NCBI GenBank assembly: GCA_001986395.2
Contig: MQVO02000005.1
Coordinates: 248,001 to 312,000, forward strand
Reading direction: 5' to 3'
Origin: Irpex lacteus
Taxonomy: Eukaryota > Basidiomycota > Agaricomycetes > Polyporales > Irpicaceae
Length of the DNA stretch: 64,000 nt
Shown piece by piece: positions 10,701 through 19,783 of the stretch. The translations under genes were made by a program, and so were the position numbers. The stretch's first letter is position 1. Every line of letters starts with the position of its first letter. The notes beneath the pieces are model-generated. The model searched no databases. It saw only the letters and a program-made list of their open reading frames with translations, and was not told the DNA's origin.

Positions 10701-12182
10701 CTGAGTGAAACCTGATAAGGCGTCGAGGGAAGATAGGACCTGTGCTCCTGACAAAGCTGACAGTATTTCCGTTTGCCTCGGAATAGGGAACTCGTCCGGG
10801 ATGGTTTGCGCGTTCAGTTTGCGATAGTCAACGCAGAACCGAGCCTTCCCGTTCCTGTACACGATGACCACCGGGGCTCCCCAAGGGCTCTGAGAAGGTT
10901 CGATGACTCCTTGCGTGAACCACGTCTCGAGCTGGTCGTCTATTACCTGACGTTTGGCGGGGGAGCTCCCGTACATCGGTACAGAAATCGGCTCGACGCC
11001 GTCCTTGGTGCGTATTCGGCACTTCGTCTCTAAGTGTCCTAACCGTCCATCGAATCCGAAAGCCTTCACCCTACGGCGTAGCATCTCCCAGATTTTCGGT
11101 CGCAGCGACTCAGGTACGTCGGCCACGTCTATCAGCTTCTCCATGTCTGCTGACGAGTACGTCGTAGGGTCGGGGACCTCCGCGGTTTTGGGTCCCCAAG
11201 ACTCTTCCTCAGCGTTTCCAGGATCTACTTCCACGTTTACCGCGACTTCGCTCTCGTCGTTCCCCGGAGCTGCGCTGAATGCCTCGCTTAGCTGGGCTTC
11301 TACCTCGACACATGAGCCGTCCTCCTTTGCCAGAAAGACGCGGTCAGCCTCTCTAGCAGTCCCTGAATCCTGTACGGCTCTGATGAGGGCTGCGGTCCGC
11401 TCCGCGCTGAGCGACATCTCGGTGAGGTGCCTCAAGTTCCTAGGCTTGTCGAAATATTCGCTAGGTTTGGATATACTCGCGAGAATCTCGCCCTTTCTCA
11501 GCGTACGAGGAGCATTCGTGGTATTCGTCACGGGAACTCTGGGGTCTACTCGTGAGATGAGTACGTTAGGTATAACCAACGGCGCAACTCGACTGTCCCC
11601 GATCATGGACTTTTCGACGAGCCATTCGTCGGCTTCCTCCAGATAGCCCGTCACAGGTACATTCACGCACGTGTTGGGAGGTAGGCGAACATCCTGTGAG
11701 ACTCTCAACACGTTTGCGTCCCTTTCCGAGGCCAAGGCTCTAGCTCGTCGTCTGGCCTTGTTACGCCGATGCAGCTTGGCCCTCACGAACGAGGCTAGTC
11801 GACTAGTGTCTTCAATCATGCGAGGAATCGCGGTTCGCCGCACCCCTTGCGCCGTCACTATCCCTCCATCGGAGCCAAACGTGATGGTCGTACCAAATTC
11901 TACGTGACGCTGCACGTTCAACTCATAGGCTACGTGGAAGTCTTCTCCCAAAAGCAGGAGCACGTTCATCCCTGGTACCACGTACGCCTCGGCGTGCAGG
12001 CCCAAAGTCTCCCCCGACTGCGTCGTCACGAACAGGGGAAGTTCGACGTAGCCTTCAATCTGAGCGGCTTGGTCGGTCAGCTGCCAAAGCTGCATCTTGC
12101 AACCTTGTCTCAGCTTAGGAGGTTTGGCCAGCGACCTGTAGTATTCGGCAGACAGGAGAGTTATGTCAGCCCCGGAGTCCAG
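7710..12182 (-). CDS. pol: Pol polyprotein (protease, RT, RNase H, integrase, chromodomain)
   Basis: The frame begins directly after the gag UGA (12183-12185) and is in the same frame as gag. The first Met is at 12095, but the protease active site LDSGADITLLS lies before it, immediately after the UGA. Pol must therefore be made by readthrough rather than from that Met. In order: aspartic protease (DSGAD); reverse transcriptase with the catalytic YIDD in LVYIDDIVVYS; RNase H (YTDASDEALG, then TKREALAAKEGL, then TDHAALQW); integrase HHCC zinc finger ending CSSCDICQKTKP; integrase DDE core with SMDLIV, VTDRDPRW and GQTEIVNRQLE; the GPF module (WIGPFEV); and a chromodomain at the C terminus (YLVRWSGYSPLYDEWK). 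Key residues all look intact and no internal stop or frameshift is seen. The chromodomain is known in this group to direct integration to modified chromatin. Confidence 0.95.
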   Translation of the reverse strand: MDSGADITLLSAEYYRSLAKPPKLRQGCKMQLWQLTDQAAQIEGYVELPLFVTTQSGETLGLHAEAYVVPGMNVLLLLGEDFHVAYELNVQRHVEFGTTITFGSDGGIVTAQGVRRTAIPRMIEDTSRLASFVRAKLHRRNKARRRARALASERDANVLRVSQDVRLPPNTCVNVPVTGYLEEADEWLVEKSMIGDSRVAPLVIPNVLISRVDPRVPVTNTTNAPRTLRKGEILASISKPSEYFDKPRNLRHLTEMSLSAERTAALIRAVQDSGTAREADRVFLAKEDGSCVEVEAQLSEAFSAAPGNDESEVAVNVEVDPGNAEEESWGPKTAEVPDPTTYSSADMEKLIDVADVPESLRPKIWEMLRRRVKAFGFDGRLGHLETKCRIRTKDGVEPISVPMYGSSPAKRQVIDDQLETWFTQGVIEPSQSPWGAPVVIVYRNGKARFCVDYRKLNAQTIPDEFPIPRQTEILSALSGAQVLSSLDALSGFTQLEVAEEDVEKTAFRTHRGLFQFRRMPFGLKNGPSIFQRTMQSILAPYLWLFTLVYIDDIVVYSKTYEEHLDHLDRVLGAIEKAGLTLSPKKCHLFYSSILLLGHKVSRPGLSTHEEKVKAIEELQRPTRVSELQTFLGMVVYFSAFIPYYASIAAPLFRLLRKGSAWRWGPEEEHAFEAAKAALKSAPVLGHPIEGKPYRLYTDASDEALGCCLQQVQPILAVDLKGTKAYERLEKAYQQSDDVPNFVVKVSTKTKDHKFKDSWGDTLDKSEIHVERVIAYWSRSFKNAETRYSATKREALAAKEGLIRFQPYIEGEKIILITDHAALQWAKTYENANRRLAAWGAVYSAFAPGLEIVHRPGRAHSNVDPLSRLPRAPPEHTSPLRDSTRPLRLDSEEAEELERASERAPAQRATFAQRIENWDDVLVESEANAVRRSGRLKKKRELTTTGDGGAAPVPEANDQDVVVETKASDDHLDPHETRKLWEETHRPPTVLIELDNDVRDRFIAGYKEDISFRSHWEVESPNSESWNPVDRFFKDNSGLLYFRDADFHARLCVPKSERVRVMRQAHESASITAHAGPERLWEFLSSKFYWPRMKKDVLEFCSSCDICQKTKPTNFKRYGKLLPHAIPSRPYESISMDLIVNLPWSEDCNAILVFVDRLTKHAQFIPTTTGLNAKGFAMLFVKHVACKFGIPANIVTDRDPRWTSVFWREVAELMKSDMLLSSSHHPQHDGQTEIVNRQLETMLRAYVKEDRESWCEWIPLIEHAYNSMPHGATGSPPYFLLYGFEPRNTLDVSELTIKAVDRSRETHKFLKELAMHRESARRAIAKAQEKQAKWYNKGRRVMEFEIGDLVLVNPHSLEWKESKGEDAKLVQRWIGPFEVQQRINENTYRLRLNDSYPGSPVFNIQHLRRYKSSPEEFGPRAVFDDTRAEPAEEEYEVESIVGHKYDKRRRAMTYLVRWSGYSPLYDEWKTAKELAGASETLHKYRQANGLR

Positions 12183-15100
12183 TCAAAGATCGATCTCTTT
12201 TTCGTCGAGAGAATTAACTCGCCCTCTCACCGAGAGAACTGACACGCCCAACGCGGAGGTTCCACTCGGTCGATAGCGTCTAGGTCGAACCCAACTGATC
12301 TCCTCCACCGAGGTCGGGAACGGTTCTGCCACGAGGCTATTTGGCTTCGTTTCTTCACGTTCCACTAACATCTCAGGGGCGAGCCCATGGGCAGAGTTGG
12401 CGGAAGCTTGTCGTGCAAGATACTCGTCGTCGTCGTCGTCGTCGTCGACATCTTCTACGGTAGCCTTCCGGAATCCCACTCTGGTAGTTGAAGGAGAGGC
12501 GACGGACGCCTCTGACGTTCTCGACAATCGACTGGGCTGAGGCGTCGCCCCCCCGGCTTCACTCATGAGACGGTTACTGGCGAGCTTAGCGGTCTTCACA
12601 CGATCATCAAGATACAGCAACGTCGCGGCTTGCGCATTCAATTCCTCAAACGCGTTACTGTACAGATCTTCGAACCTCGCAGCTTCCTCATCTCCTGCTT
12701 CCACTACTCGGGCCTCCTTCTGGTTGGATCGGCCGTACTTGGCATTCCATACGCTGAACCACGGGCATTCCCTATCCCAGTGCTTACTGCTCCCGCAGCA
12801 TTTGCACGGGGAAGGCGGCGGTCGCACAGGGCTCACCACGTCGTCTCGTTTGGTGAACTTGTAACCGTCCTTGGGGGGCGGCCGCTGCCTTCTCTTGGCC
12901 GTGGCATAACACTCCACCACTACAGGCGCGTCCACCACCTCTGATTCGTACACCTCCTCGAGACTAGGCGAGTCGTCAGTCGATGGCTCCTCCGCCAACA
13001 AGTAGTGCGCAGTACGGTTGTTCGAGCGCATCTGCCGGGTGTCTACACCAAGATCCCTGAGGACTCGTACAATCGAGTCTCGAGAAATGGCGTAGTTGGT
13101 GGTCGCAGCAGCGGCGACTAGTTGCGGCTCCATCTCGAACACACGAACTTGCAGCTCGTTGACCGAAGCGACTTGGTCAGACGAGAGGATATTCTTCCAG
13201 GCTACCGGAGCAGCCTTCATCAACTCTCGGACCTCGTCGGGCGTGCCAATCAAGTGAGGCATGAGCATGCGAGCGTACAGTAGACGACGTTGGATAAACT
13301 GGGTGGGGGACTCCCTATGGTGGCCCTCCTGACGGAAAGACTGCACTGTATATTCTGAGCTGCGGTCCTTCCTCCAGTTGTCGCCAAGGTAGAGCAATTC
13401 TACTCCCGCCAGGAAGTTAAGATAGTGGCGTCTCATCCACTCTTTCCAGTCGGGAGTAAGAGCTTGGAACCAGGTTCGAGGTCCTGACCCTTCCTTCAGA
13501 CGGCTCCAGAGGAGGGCTCCGAGTTGGTAAGGTACGTAGCCTCCTACCCCAGCGAATCCTTGAATGTCTGCAAACCATTGCAAAGCAGTCGTTCCTCGAC
13601 CGTCCCACTCGGGAATCGCGTCTCCGATAGAGGATCCCGGTTTGATCTGAGGGACCAGGGCGGTTGGCATGTTGAACTGAGGGTCCCAGTTGCCATTAGC
13701 TTGGGGAATCCATCCTCCGCCCGGGTACCCGCCTGGGGGCCCAGGAGGGCCGCCACCAGGAGGACCAGGAGGACCCCCTCCAGGTGGCCCCAGAGGCCAT
13801 CCTCCGCCAGGGGGTCCGGGAGGCCAACCTCCACCGGGCGGTCCAGGAGGTCCGCCTCCACCGTAGGGAACAGGTGGTACGCCTCCAGGAGGACCGCCAC
13901 CAGGAGGACCACCACCAGGAGGACCACCGCCGGGAGGCCCACCACCGGGAGGTCCTCCACCTTGCGGTCTGCCACCTCCATACGGCCAACCGCTTCCCGG
14001 AGGCCCTCCACCAGGAGGCCCGTTACCTCCAGGAGGCCTCGAAGGTCCACCACCAGGAGGTCCAGGTGGCCCACCTCGAGAAGCTCCATCTCCGCTCCCG
14101 GGGGGACTGCGGTCAGGAGGACGACCTTTTGAAGGTCCTCCTCGTGGAGGGTCGTTGTTAGACCCGTTCCCCGAGTAGGTAGCGGAACTCTGCGTGTTCT
14201 GTCCCGATTGGTACGTCATGGTCGCCGGTCTGGGGTCAGTCATGCCCGGAGGGGGCCTGAACCATGTCGACGGCGACGGTGCTGGTGCGGACGTGGTCCC
14301 TGGCTGAGGGTACGAAGGGGGATTCACGTTCCTCCAGACGTTCAATGGAGGGTTCCAGTTTCCAGGGACCGTGTTCATGTCGTAAGTGGGAGGAGGAAAT
14401 CGAGGCGTAGTGGATGCTGAAGCTAACCCGTAGAGGAAATTTGAAGACTGGACGTTAGGGAGATTCCTTGCGGAAGGAGTCGAGGCGTAGTTCGCGTTGT
14501 CTGGAACAGTGCGTTCACCGTAATAGTTCCCTTGTAGAGTGATAGCAGTCGACGTCGCCTGAGCTCTACTGAAATCCCCTGCAGGGTCAGCGTATTCGGG
14601 CTGGTCCGCAAAGGATACAGCCTTGTTACGAGGTCCTCGGGATCGAGGTCGTCTGGCCACGGCACCGCTGATCGATTCAGGCTCTGAAGCAGAGCTGCCG
14701 AATCCAGCGTAGTAGCTAGTCCTGCTAAGGAACGTGAGGTCCTCTCGAGTACCGTCCTCGGCGTAGGAGAACGCGGCGGGGTTGGCTTCCGCCTCACGCT
14801 GCGGGAACGACGCTTCTACGTCCTCAGGGACAGGTACGATTGCGTCAAGAGGAACTTCTGGCGAGAGTAAGTCGAGGCGAGGCGTCTTGTCGTCCGAAAG
14901 GATGTGATGGGGAACCTTCGCACGGAATTCCCAGATACGCCAAGCGGCGGTGGCCTCAGGGTTGAACGAGCGATATACTTCCGAGGCCGTCGACGCGGGA
15001 GAGGCGGGAGTTACTTCCCCTCGAGCCTCCTGCACGTAACGACGCACGAAACGACTACCTCGGTTCATTCGCTCGCGAAGGATATCCCACGCACCCACTA

Positions 15101-15797
15101 GCTCGGCTAACGACGAAGCTCCTCGTAATACTGGGAGGAGATCGCCGTACGGATCCAGGAGGTAGTGGTAATTATTGAGAGCTCGACGTACCGGGACTTC
15201 GGCGGCCAGCTCGGCAAGCAGCGACTGCAGGTCCTTGAAGACTCTTTCGATCGTTTTGACGAGAGGAGGTCGAAGTGAGAAACGAGGGCGCGACAAATCG
15301 TTGTCCGTTACTCCGTGGTCGATGATGTCTTGACGCGATAGGTGAGCCTTCTTGTCGAGGAGGTAGACCTCGCTGTTCAAGCTTACGCTCCGTGAGTTAC
15401 CCTTCAGATACTCCTCGTACAGCTTGTCCGCCGTCGACTTCGAGCTCTGCTCTTCCTCGTCTCCACTGAGTTCGTCCAAGCCTAAGTTCCTAGCTACCTC
15501 AGCTTGGTCCATCTTCTCTGTCGTGGCTTCGTCGACTCCTTCTGTGCTCGGCATCGCCTGCTCTTCTGTTGGCGGTGGAGGTTGTGATGGTTCTTCTTCC
15601 TGGGCTTGCGCACGACGTCGTTCGGATTCGGCGACGAAGGAGAGTTCACCGAAGGCTCCAGGAAGATTTCCTGAGAGCGAAGAGGAAGGTACGGGAATTT
15701 TGCTCTTTCTGACCGGAGGCTTACGAGACGGAGGGAGAGGGATGGAAGGTATTTCAACGCCTTCAGATCGTAGAGTTCGACGGGGTCCTTCGTTCAT
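12183..15797 (-). CDS. gag: Gag polyprotein with zinc knuckle
   Basis: The capsid/nucleocapsid precursor of the Gypsy element. The first in-frame ATG is at 15797 (MNEGPRRTL), giving about 1204 residues. The frame stays open upstream to the LTR boundary without another ATG, so the start is not certain. The N-terminal third is acidic and low complexity. A long glycine/proline-rich stretch (GGPPGGG-type repeats, about 13720-14110) precedes the capsid-like region (WDGRGTTALQWFADIQGF onward, about 13620-13090). A CCHC zinc knuckle, CKCCGSSKHWDREC, lies at about 12770-12811. A run of aspartates encoded by a GTC/GAC microsatellite lies near 12420-12450. The ORF ends with UGA (12183-12185) followed by CUG, in frame with pol. 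The length is large for a Ty3/Gypsy gag because of the low-complexity regions. Confidence 0.9.
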   Translation of the reverse strand: MNEGPRRTLRSEGVEIPSIPLPPSRKPPVRKSKIPVPSSSLSGNLPGAFGELSFVAESERRRAQAQEEEPSQPPPPTEEQAMPSTEGVDEATTEKMDQAEVARNLGLDELSGDEEEQSSKSTADKLYEEYLKGNSRSVSLNSEVYLLDKKAHLSRQDIIDHGVTDNDLSRPRFSLRPPLVKTIERVFKDLQSLLAELAAEVPVRRALNNYHYLLDPYGDLLPVLRGASSLAELVGAWDILRERMNRGSRFVRRYVQEARGEVTPASPASTASEVYRSFNPEATAAWRIWEFRAKVPHHILSDDKTPRLDLLSPEVPLDAIVPVPEDVEASFPQREAEANPAAFSYAEDGTREDLTFLSRTSYYAGFGSSASEPESISGAVARRPRSRGPRNKAVSFADQPEYADPAGDFSRAQATSTAITLQGNYYGERTVPDNANYASTPSARNLPNVQSSNFLYGLASASTTPRFPPPTYDMNTVPGNWNPPLNVWRNVNPPSYPQPGTTSAPAPSPSTWFRPPPGMTDPRPATMTYQSGQNTQSSATYSGNGSNNDPPRGGPSKGRPPDRSPPGSGDGASRGGPPGPPGGGPSRPPGGNGPPGGGPPGSGWPYGGGRPQGGGPPGGGPPGGGPPGGGPPGGGPPGGVPPVPYGGGGPPGPPGGGWPPGPPGGGWPLGPPGGGPPGPPGGGPPGPPGGYPGGGWIPQANGNWDPQFNMPTALVPQIKPGSSIGDAIPEWDGRGTTALQWFADIQGFAGVGGYVPYQLGALLWSRLKEGSGPRTWFQALTPDWKEWMRRHYLNFLAGVELLYLGDNWRKDRSSEYTVQSFRQEGHHRESPTQFIQRRLLYARMLMPHLIGTPDEVRELMKAAPVAWKNILSSDQVASVNELQVRVFEMEPQLVAAAATTNYAISRDSIVRVLRDLGVDTRQMRSNNRTAHYLLAEEPSTDDSPSLEEVYESEVVDAPVVVECYATAKRRQRPPPKDGYKFTKRDDVVSPVRPPPSPCKCCGSSKHWDRECPWFSVWNAKYGRSNQKEARVVEAGDEEAARFEDLYSNAFEELNAQAATLLYLDDRVKTAKLASNRLMSEAGGATPQPSRLSRTSEASVASPSTTRVGFRKATVEDVDDDDDDDEYLARQASANSAHGLAPEMLVEREETKPNSLVAEPFPTSVEEISWVRPRRYRPSGTSALGVSVLSVRGRVNSLDEKEIDL

Positions 15798-16013
15798 CGA
15801 AGGGGAATCCGTCGTGCAATCGTCCTGCGATAGCGACTGCGCTCGGGCTCTTCTCTCTAAGATGAACCCAACGACTTGCCTTATGAAGTTGTGTTCGGCG
15901 ATCGGGGACGACGAACCGTCTGTGGGCGTATGTTGATCGTCCGGCGTCGTCGTGAGAAAGGGAATTGTTGTGGTCTTGCTTTCAGAAGCTTCGCCGGTCG
16001 GATCGCGGACACT

Positions 16014-16027
16014 TCCCAGTGTGTCCA
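16014..16027 (-). other. Candidate tRNA primer-binding site
   Basis: Four bases inside the 5' LTR boundary the - strand reads TGGACACACTGGGA. It starts with TGG, as expected for pairing with the CCA end of a tRNA. Position and first bases fit a primer-binding site. I cannot name the tRNA without the genome's tRNA set. Confidence 0.3.
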
Positions 16028-16031
16028 CCTC

Positions 16032-16429
16032 TGTGACGCTCCAAGCGAGCAGTCAACGAACCAGGTGAGTGTCTGCGAGTCTTCCGACGGGCGTAGGAAC
16101 AGGGGTGTGAGGTTGCCGACGGTCAGTCGGCGGGAATTGCCTGATAAGGCAATAGTCGGATAGCGCGGTGAGAATCGCGCTATTATTGTGAGTAACAGAT
16201 CGCCTTTCCCAGTACTCTTCGCGAGCCGTGCTCAAGCGACAAGTAGGTTGCGGGATAAGAAGATGATACATTGCTCTTGTGCTTGCGCGTACATATCTTT
16301 AGCTACATGAGGCAAACATGTGGGTCTACTAATATGGGAGCGCAGGCGCTTGTTCTGATAATACAACGGAATTCGAAAAATATTGGAATGAAGGGACTTA
16401 ACTAACGACCGTGTCCGAGACTCGTCACA
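16032..16429 (-). repeat. 5' LTR of the Gypsy element
   Basis: This is the 398-bp partner of 5075-5472, with one mismatch seen by eye. It carries the transcription start region for gag-pol, which reads leftward from here. No TATA box was identified with confidence. Confidence 0.95.
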
Positions 16430-19375
16430 CATTGATGCAATCAAGGGCTCTTCATGCCATGGTAGCACCTGAGACGGGGTTGGATAGTTTTCGTGTGAGA
16501 GAACAACCTCTTTAGCCCGGCCGAAGCCGGCCCGTAGCAGCTCGTTATATTCGCGCGTAAGTGCCAGGACATGTATCTTCTTTTTGCATCGCACCCTCAC
16601 TGCCTACGGGCCTCTTTGTAATTTCATTTGTTTTCCCTACGTATTACTACGTGTGCTCTATCCAATTCCACGACGACTGTCTACGGTGACGTCCAGGAGT
16701 TCCGGCGCCACTCGTAGTGGTCGCTTTCCTTTGTGAGCTGGCAGCTAAGGGCTACCTTAGCTGCTGCTCCCACTTCTCTCTCATCAACCCGCCGGCCTAG
16801 AGCGGTGTCCCCCCGAGACCGTCTCGGAGACGCGTCACAGCACCATCATGACAAAGCTGCAGCCTAGATACTATAACATTTCTTGATTGCAGGTGGTCAA
16901 AGAATCCCGAGACTCTGAGAGGTTGTGTGAGTAAACAATTCCATTTCAACTTAGATGGCAGTACACGTCAACCATAAAACAGGAGCTGCCGCAGCTGCGC
17001 GACTCCACGACTCCACGATGCCAGCAGCACTTGCAATGACCGTCGGCAGTCCATCCTAGCTGGATAGTAAAACAGTTCGTCAGTCTCGACACGACTCGTA
17101 GTTCAGATCCACATACTTCATGAAGGTTGTCATAGATTGCACAAAGCCGGCAAGGACTTGGGCATCATGTCAGTGTCCTTTGTTGTGTCGAGCTTGTCTA
17201 TAAGTGGCCTTGAAAGGATATGGGCATCACCAGAAGATCGATGTGTCCGTTGAAAATACGCTCGCGGACCCGCAGCCAAGATACGCGAGTGATGACAAGA
17301 GATCCGGGGCTCGCACCAACATCGAGCGAGAAAGCAGATCCATGCCTACGACGCGAATATTGCCCGAGACGCGGAAACCCGATATTCAGAGACAAGTTTG
17401 AGGCTTCGACGGCCATACAGTTGCAGGCAATGTGCTGACTAGTATGCGCGAGCGGAGGCGACAGCGAGACTCTCGAGCACAAGGGTCGAACATGACTCCG
17501 GGACGAGCCAGTAAGATGCGACTTCGTAGCGCCCCCGAATCGCCGCACAGCGACGTTGAAGCTCGTTTTCTCCCGACGTCTTCAGCTGGGATGTGTCTTG
17601 GCAGATATCTCGACCATACGAGTTTGGACGGGGAGACGTAGTGGGCAGAGGATTCGCCGCGATGGAACCTAGAACGCAGGCTTGTCGAAAACGTTAGACA
17701 GATCAGCCGTCGTGGCACGGGACGTGTGGATGGCATCGAGAGTGAGCTCGTACCGCGATTTGTATACGAGGACACCAGGCTGAGTCTCCGACATGGTTGT
17801 TCGGGTGTTTCGCGTACGGAAGGCTGCAGGTAGTAGGCAACGCGGGGTATATCCGACTGGCTGATAACCGCGATAACGGCCCAGGGCGTATCATTGAAAA
17901 GCTGATCGCGCGGTGTCAATGTCGTCAAAGGTCGTACAGAAGCCTTGAGACAAACCTTGACCTCGTCGTATTGCGTCTACTTTCGCTGGAACGCCGACGA
18001 ATTGTCCCACCAGGGCTCTGGTGTTGCCAGCCCGCTATTTGCTGCTACGAAAGTGCCATAGAGGGGTAGCAATAAGGCGATGATGATGGTTGAAACGGGG
18101 AAGGACGCTGACGAGGGCCGTGGCGAGTTTGGGCTCTGTTGAGCTGATCTGGCGGCGGGGACAGCCTCGGGGGAGGCAGAATCAAAATGACTATGGACAG
18201 AGGATGTGGAACATATTGGTCAGAAGGAGGTGAGTGCGAATATGGTACACGGTTCCCTACCCGTAAGTTCTCCCGAGTCGCGCGCGATGAGAACTGCGAG
18301 CGTCTCGTCAACCGCAAGGGGAGGATACTCTTACTCACTTGGCGTCTTAGTAGACAGCTCAGGACTGCCGATTACCGTCGGAAAGCCTACGTCCAGTCAG
18401 AGTATGCTGGGCGAGGCATAGCGATCGAATCGAGACCAACGTACTTACCTCGAAGTAATCGGCGTGAGAGCTGACTTGAATTAAACTCGCTACGCGTTGT
18501 GATGTCGTGTGCCGAGAGAGAGCTTGAAGATAGAGGCTAGGAGCAAGATCTACGCGACAGATTGAGAGATCTCCTTCAGGATCACCGTCATGTTGAGGAC
18601 GTACAGGTATCATGACGATCGCATAGACCTACGAATCCAGACATGATGGGCACCACCGCTCTACTGAGCTACTCACAACGCATCGTCATCAGTGATCACA
18701 GCGGTAAGGCAAAGTATATGGTACGCACCGTGTGCAGTTCTCACCCGAGCCTAAGCATGATTCGAAGTCATAATCCGTCTGCGAGATGAGAAAATTGCAA
18801 TCGCGCTCTTGACCCCGTTGTCTGCGCTTATCGATGTCAGTTGGCCGTAGTGCGTGAGCGAGCTGGCTTGATAGGCGTTATTTGCAATAGTCTTCGCGCG
18901 GGACTGTTGGGACGACGCATAGTCACGGTATCGAGGTCGCGAAGTGACCAACGCTAATGTGCGACGCAGAGGACGACATGTGTACTACTAGCGACGATCT
19001 CACTGTAACGTGCGTAGTCAGTTATGAACATATCACGCATAGCTTTTGGAATCCCACCACTAACCTCGTGCATAGCCCCATTCGCTGCCTGTGCATGGAT
19101 CCAACTTGCAGTCGACGTCGCTTGATGAAGGGCCAACAGGACAAGGAACGAGCAGAGGAGACGTTAAGCGAGAGAAAGACAGAGCACGGGCGACGACGAC
19201 GAGTAGAAAATCCCGTTGCAGACCACGCCCATCGTCGCTCTCTCACACCGTGCTCATGGGGTCAGTCGGTGGGAAGAAGAAGGGAGCCAACCTTGCGTGG
19301 GCGCCTGGGACCGGCAAACAGCGATTTGGTTCGTGTTTCGGGTCTCCTAGTCTCTCTCGTTCTCACTGCTCACGA
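16430..19375. other. Noncoding flank between Gypsy element and DNA transposon
   Basis: I found no convincing gene. From 16430 to about 16850 the sequence is unique in the window and does not continue the interrupted TPR-CHAT gene. From about 16859 on it matches the 3' flank of copy 2 (about 31920 onward) and partly that of copy 3 (about 43980 onward); the phrase AGGTTGTGTGAGTAAA is a shared landmark. From about 17500 it is the 5' part of duplicated unit 2. Positions 17500-17670 are nearly identical to 33000-33165 and read open on the - strand in both (CQDTSQLKTSGE), so a small conserved exon on that strand is possible. Confidence 0.5.
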
Positions 19376-19406
19376 CAGGACCCCTGATAATACACCCAGA
19401 GCCTAT
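19376..19406 (+). repeat. Left terminal inverted repeat
   Basis: A 31-bp repeat starting CAGGACCCC matches the reverse complement of 25886-25916 at 30 of 31 positions. The two copies define the ends of the transposon. Confidence 0.9.
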
Positions 19407-19414
19407 ATCCCGAA

Positions 19415-19559
19415 AGTCCCGGTTTGGGGGGGCGCCGCAGGCCGCAAAATGTCAAAAAATCCCGGATTCAGGCCTTTTCGGCGGTAATCTCATGTGTCAG
19501 AATGTCCCGGATCGAGGCTACAATCTCAAGGTCCGATGCAGAAATGTCCCGGATATGGG
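19415..19559 (+). repeat. Left subterminal repeats (GTCCCGGATT type)
   Basis: Four copies of a T(C)CCGGATT-like motif lie at about 19415-19428, 19459-19473, 19501-19517 and 19543-19559, with a GGCCGC-AAAA segment between the first two. Similar copies lie at the right end in the same, not inverted, orientation. They are candidate transposase-binding sites. Confidence 0.6.
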
Positions 19560-19783
19560 CAGGCGCATCACCGTACCCTGCCCGACGCGACCTGGGTGCC
19601 GACTCGGAAGAGGATATGCCGCTCGGTCGCCTTATTAGTTAAACCAATATTGTCCACTAATGATCTGTCCGCGCACGCAATCTATCTATTTTGAAAGGCG
19701 ACTCTAACGCCGTGAATGTGAGACTTTGACCCGCCCACTTACACCAAGTTCACTACCACCAGAGCACATTATACACTACGGTA

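Larger units (their letters stand above)
5075..16429 (-). mobile_element. Ty3/Gypsy chromodomain LTR retrotransposon (chromovirus)
   Basis: This is a complete 11.4-kb LTR element on the - strand. Two 398-bp LTRs (5075-5472 and 16032-16429) begin TGTGACG and end CGTCACA and differ, by my reading, at a single base (about position 5195/16152), so insertion looks recent. Order in the element's own direction is 5' LTR, gag (zinc knuckle), a UGA codon, then protease, reverse transcriptase, RNase H, integrase and C-terminal chromodomain, then an extra 647-residue ORF, then the 3' LTR. Integrase downstream of RNase H defines Ty3/Gypsy; the chromodomain defines a chromovirus. The 5-bp flanks (ATCAC on the left, CATTG on the right) do not match, so there is no target-site duplication. 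It interrupts TPR-CHAT copy 1. Confidence 0.95.

Noticed and set aside
12095..12097. Met at 12095 as the start of pol
   Set aside because: Starting here would remove the DSGAD protease active site, which is encoded in the same frame just upstream after the UGA.
13524..14132. 202-codon + strand frame with Arg/Ser/Thr repeats
   Set aside because: It is the antisense of the Gag glycine/proline repeat; the composition is explained by the repeat DNA.
16026..16028. Start of gag at the LTR edge
   Set aside because: The codon there is GTG, inside the likely primer-binding region; the first ATG in frame is at 15797.
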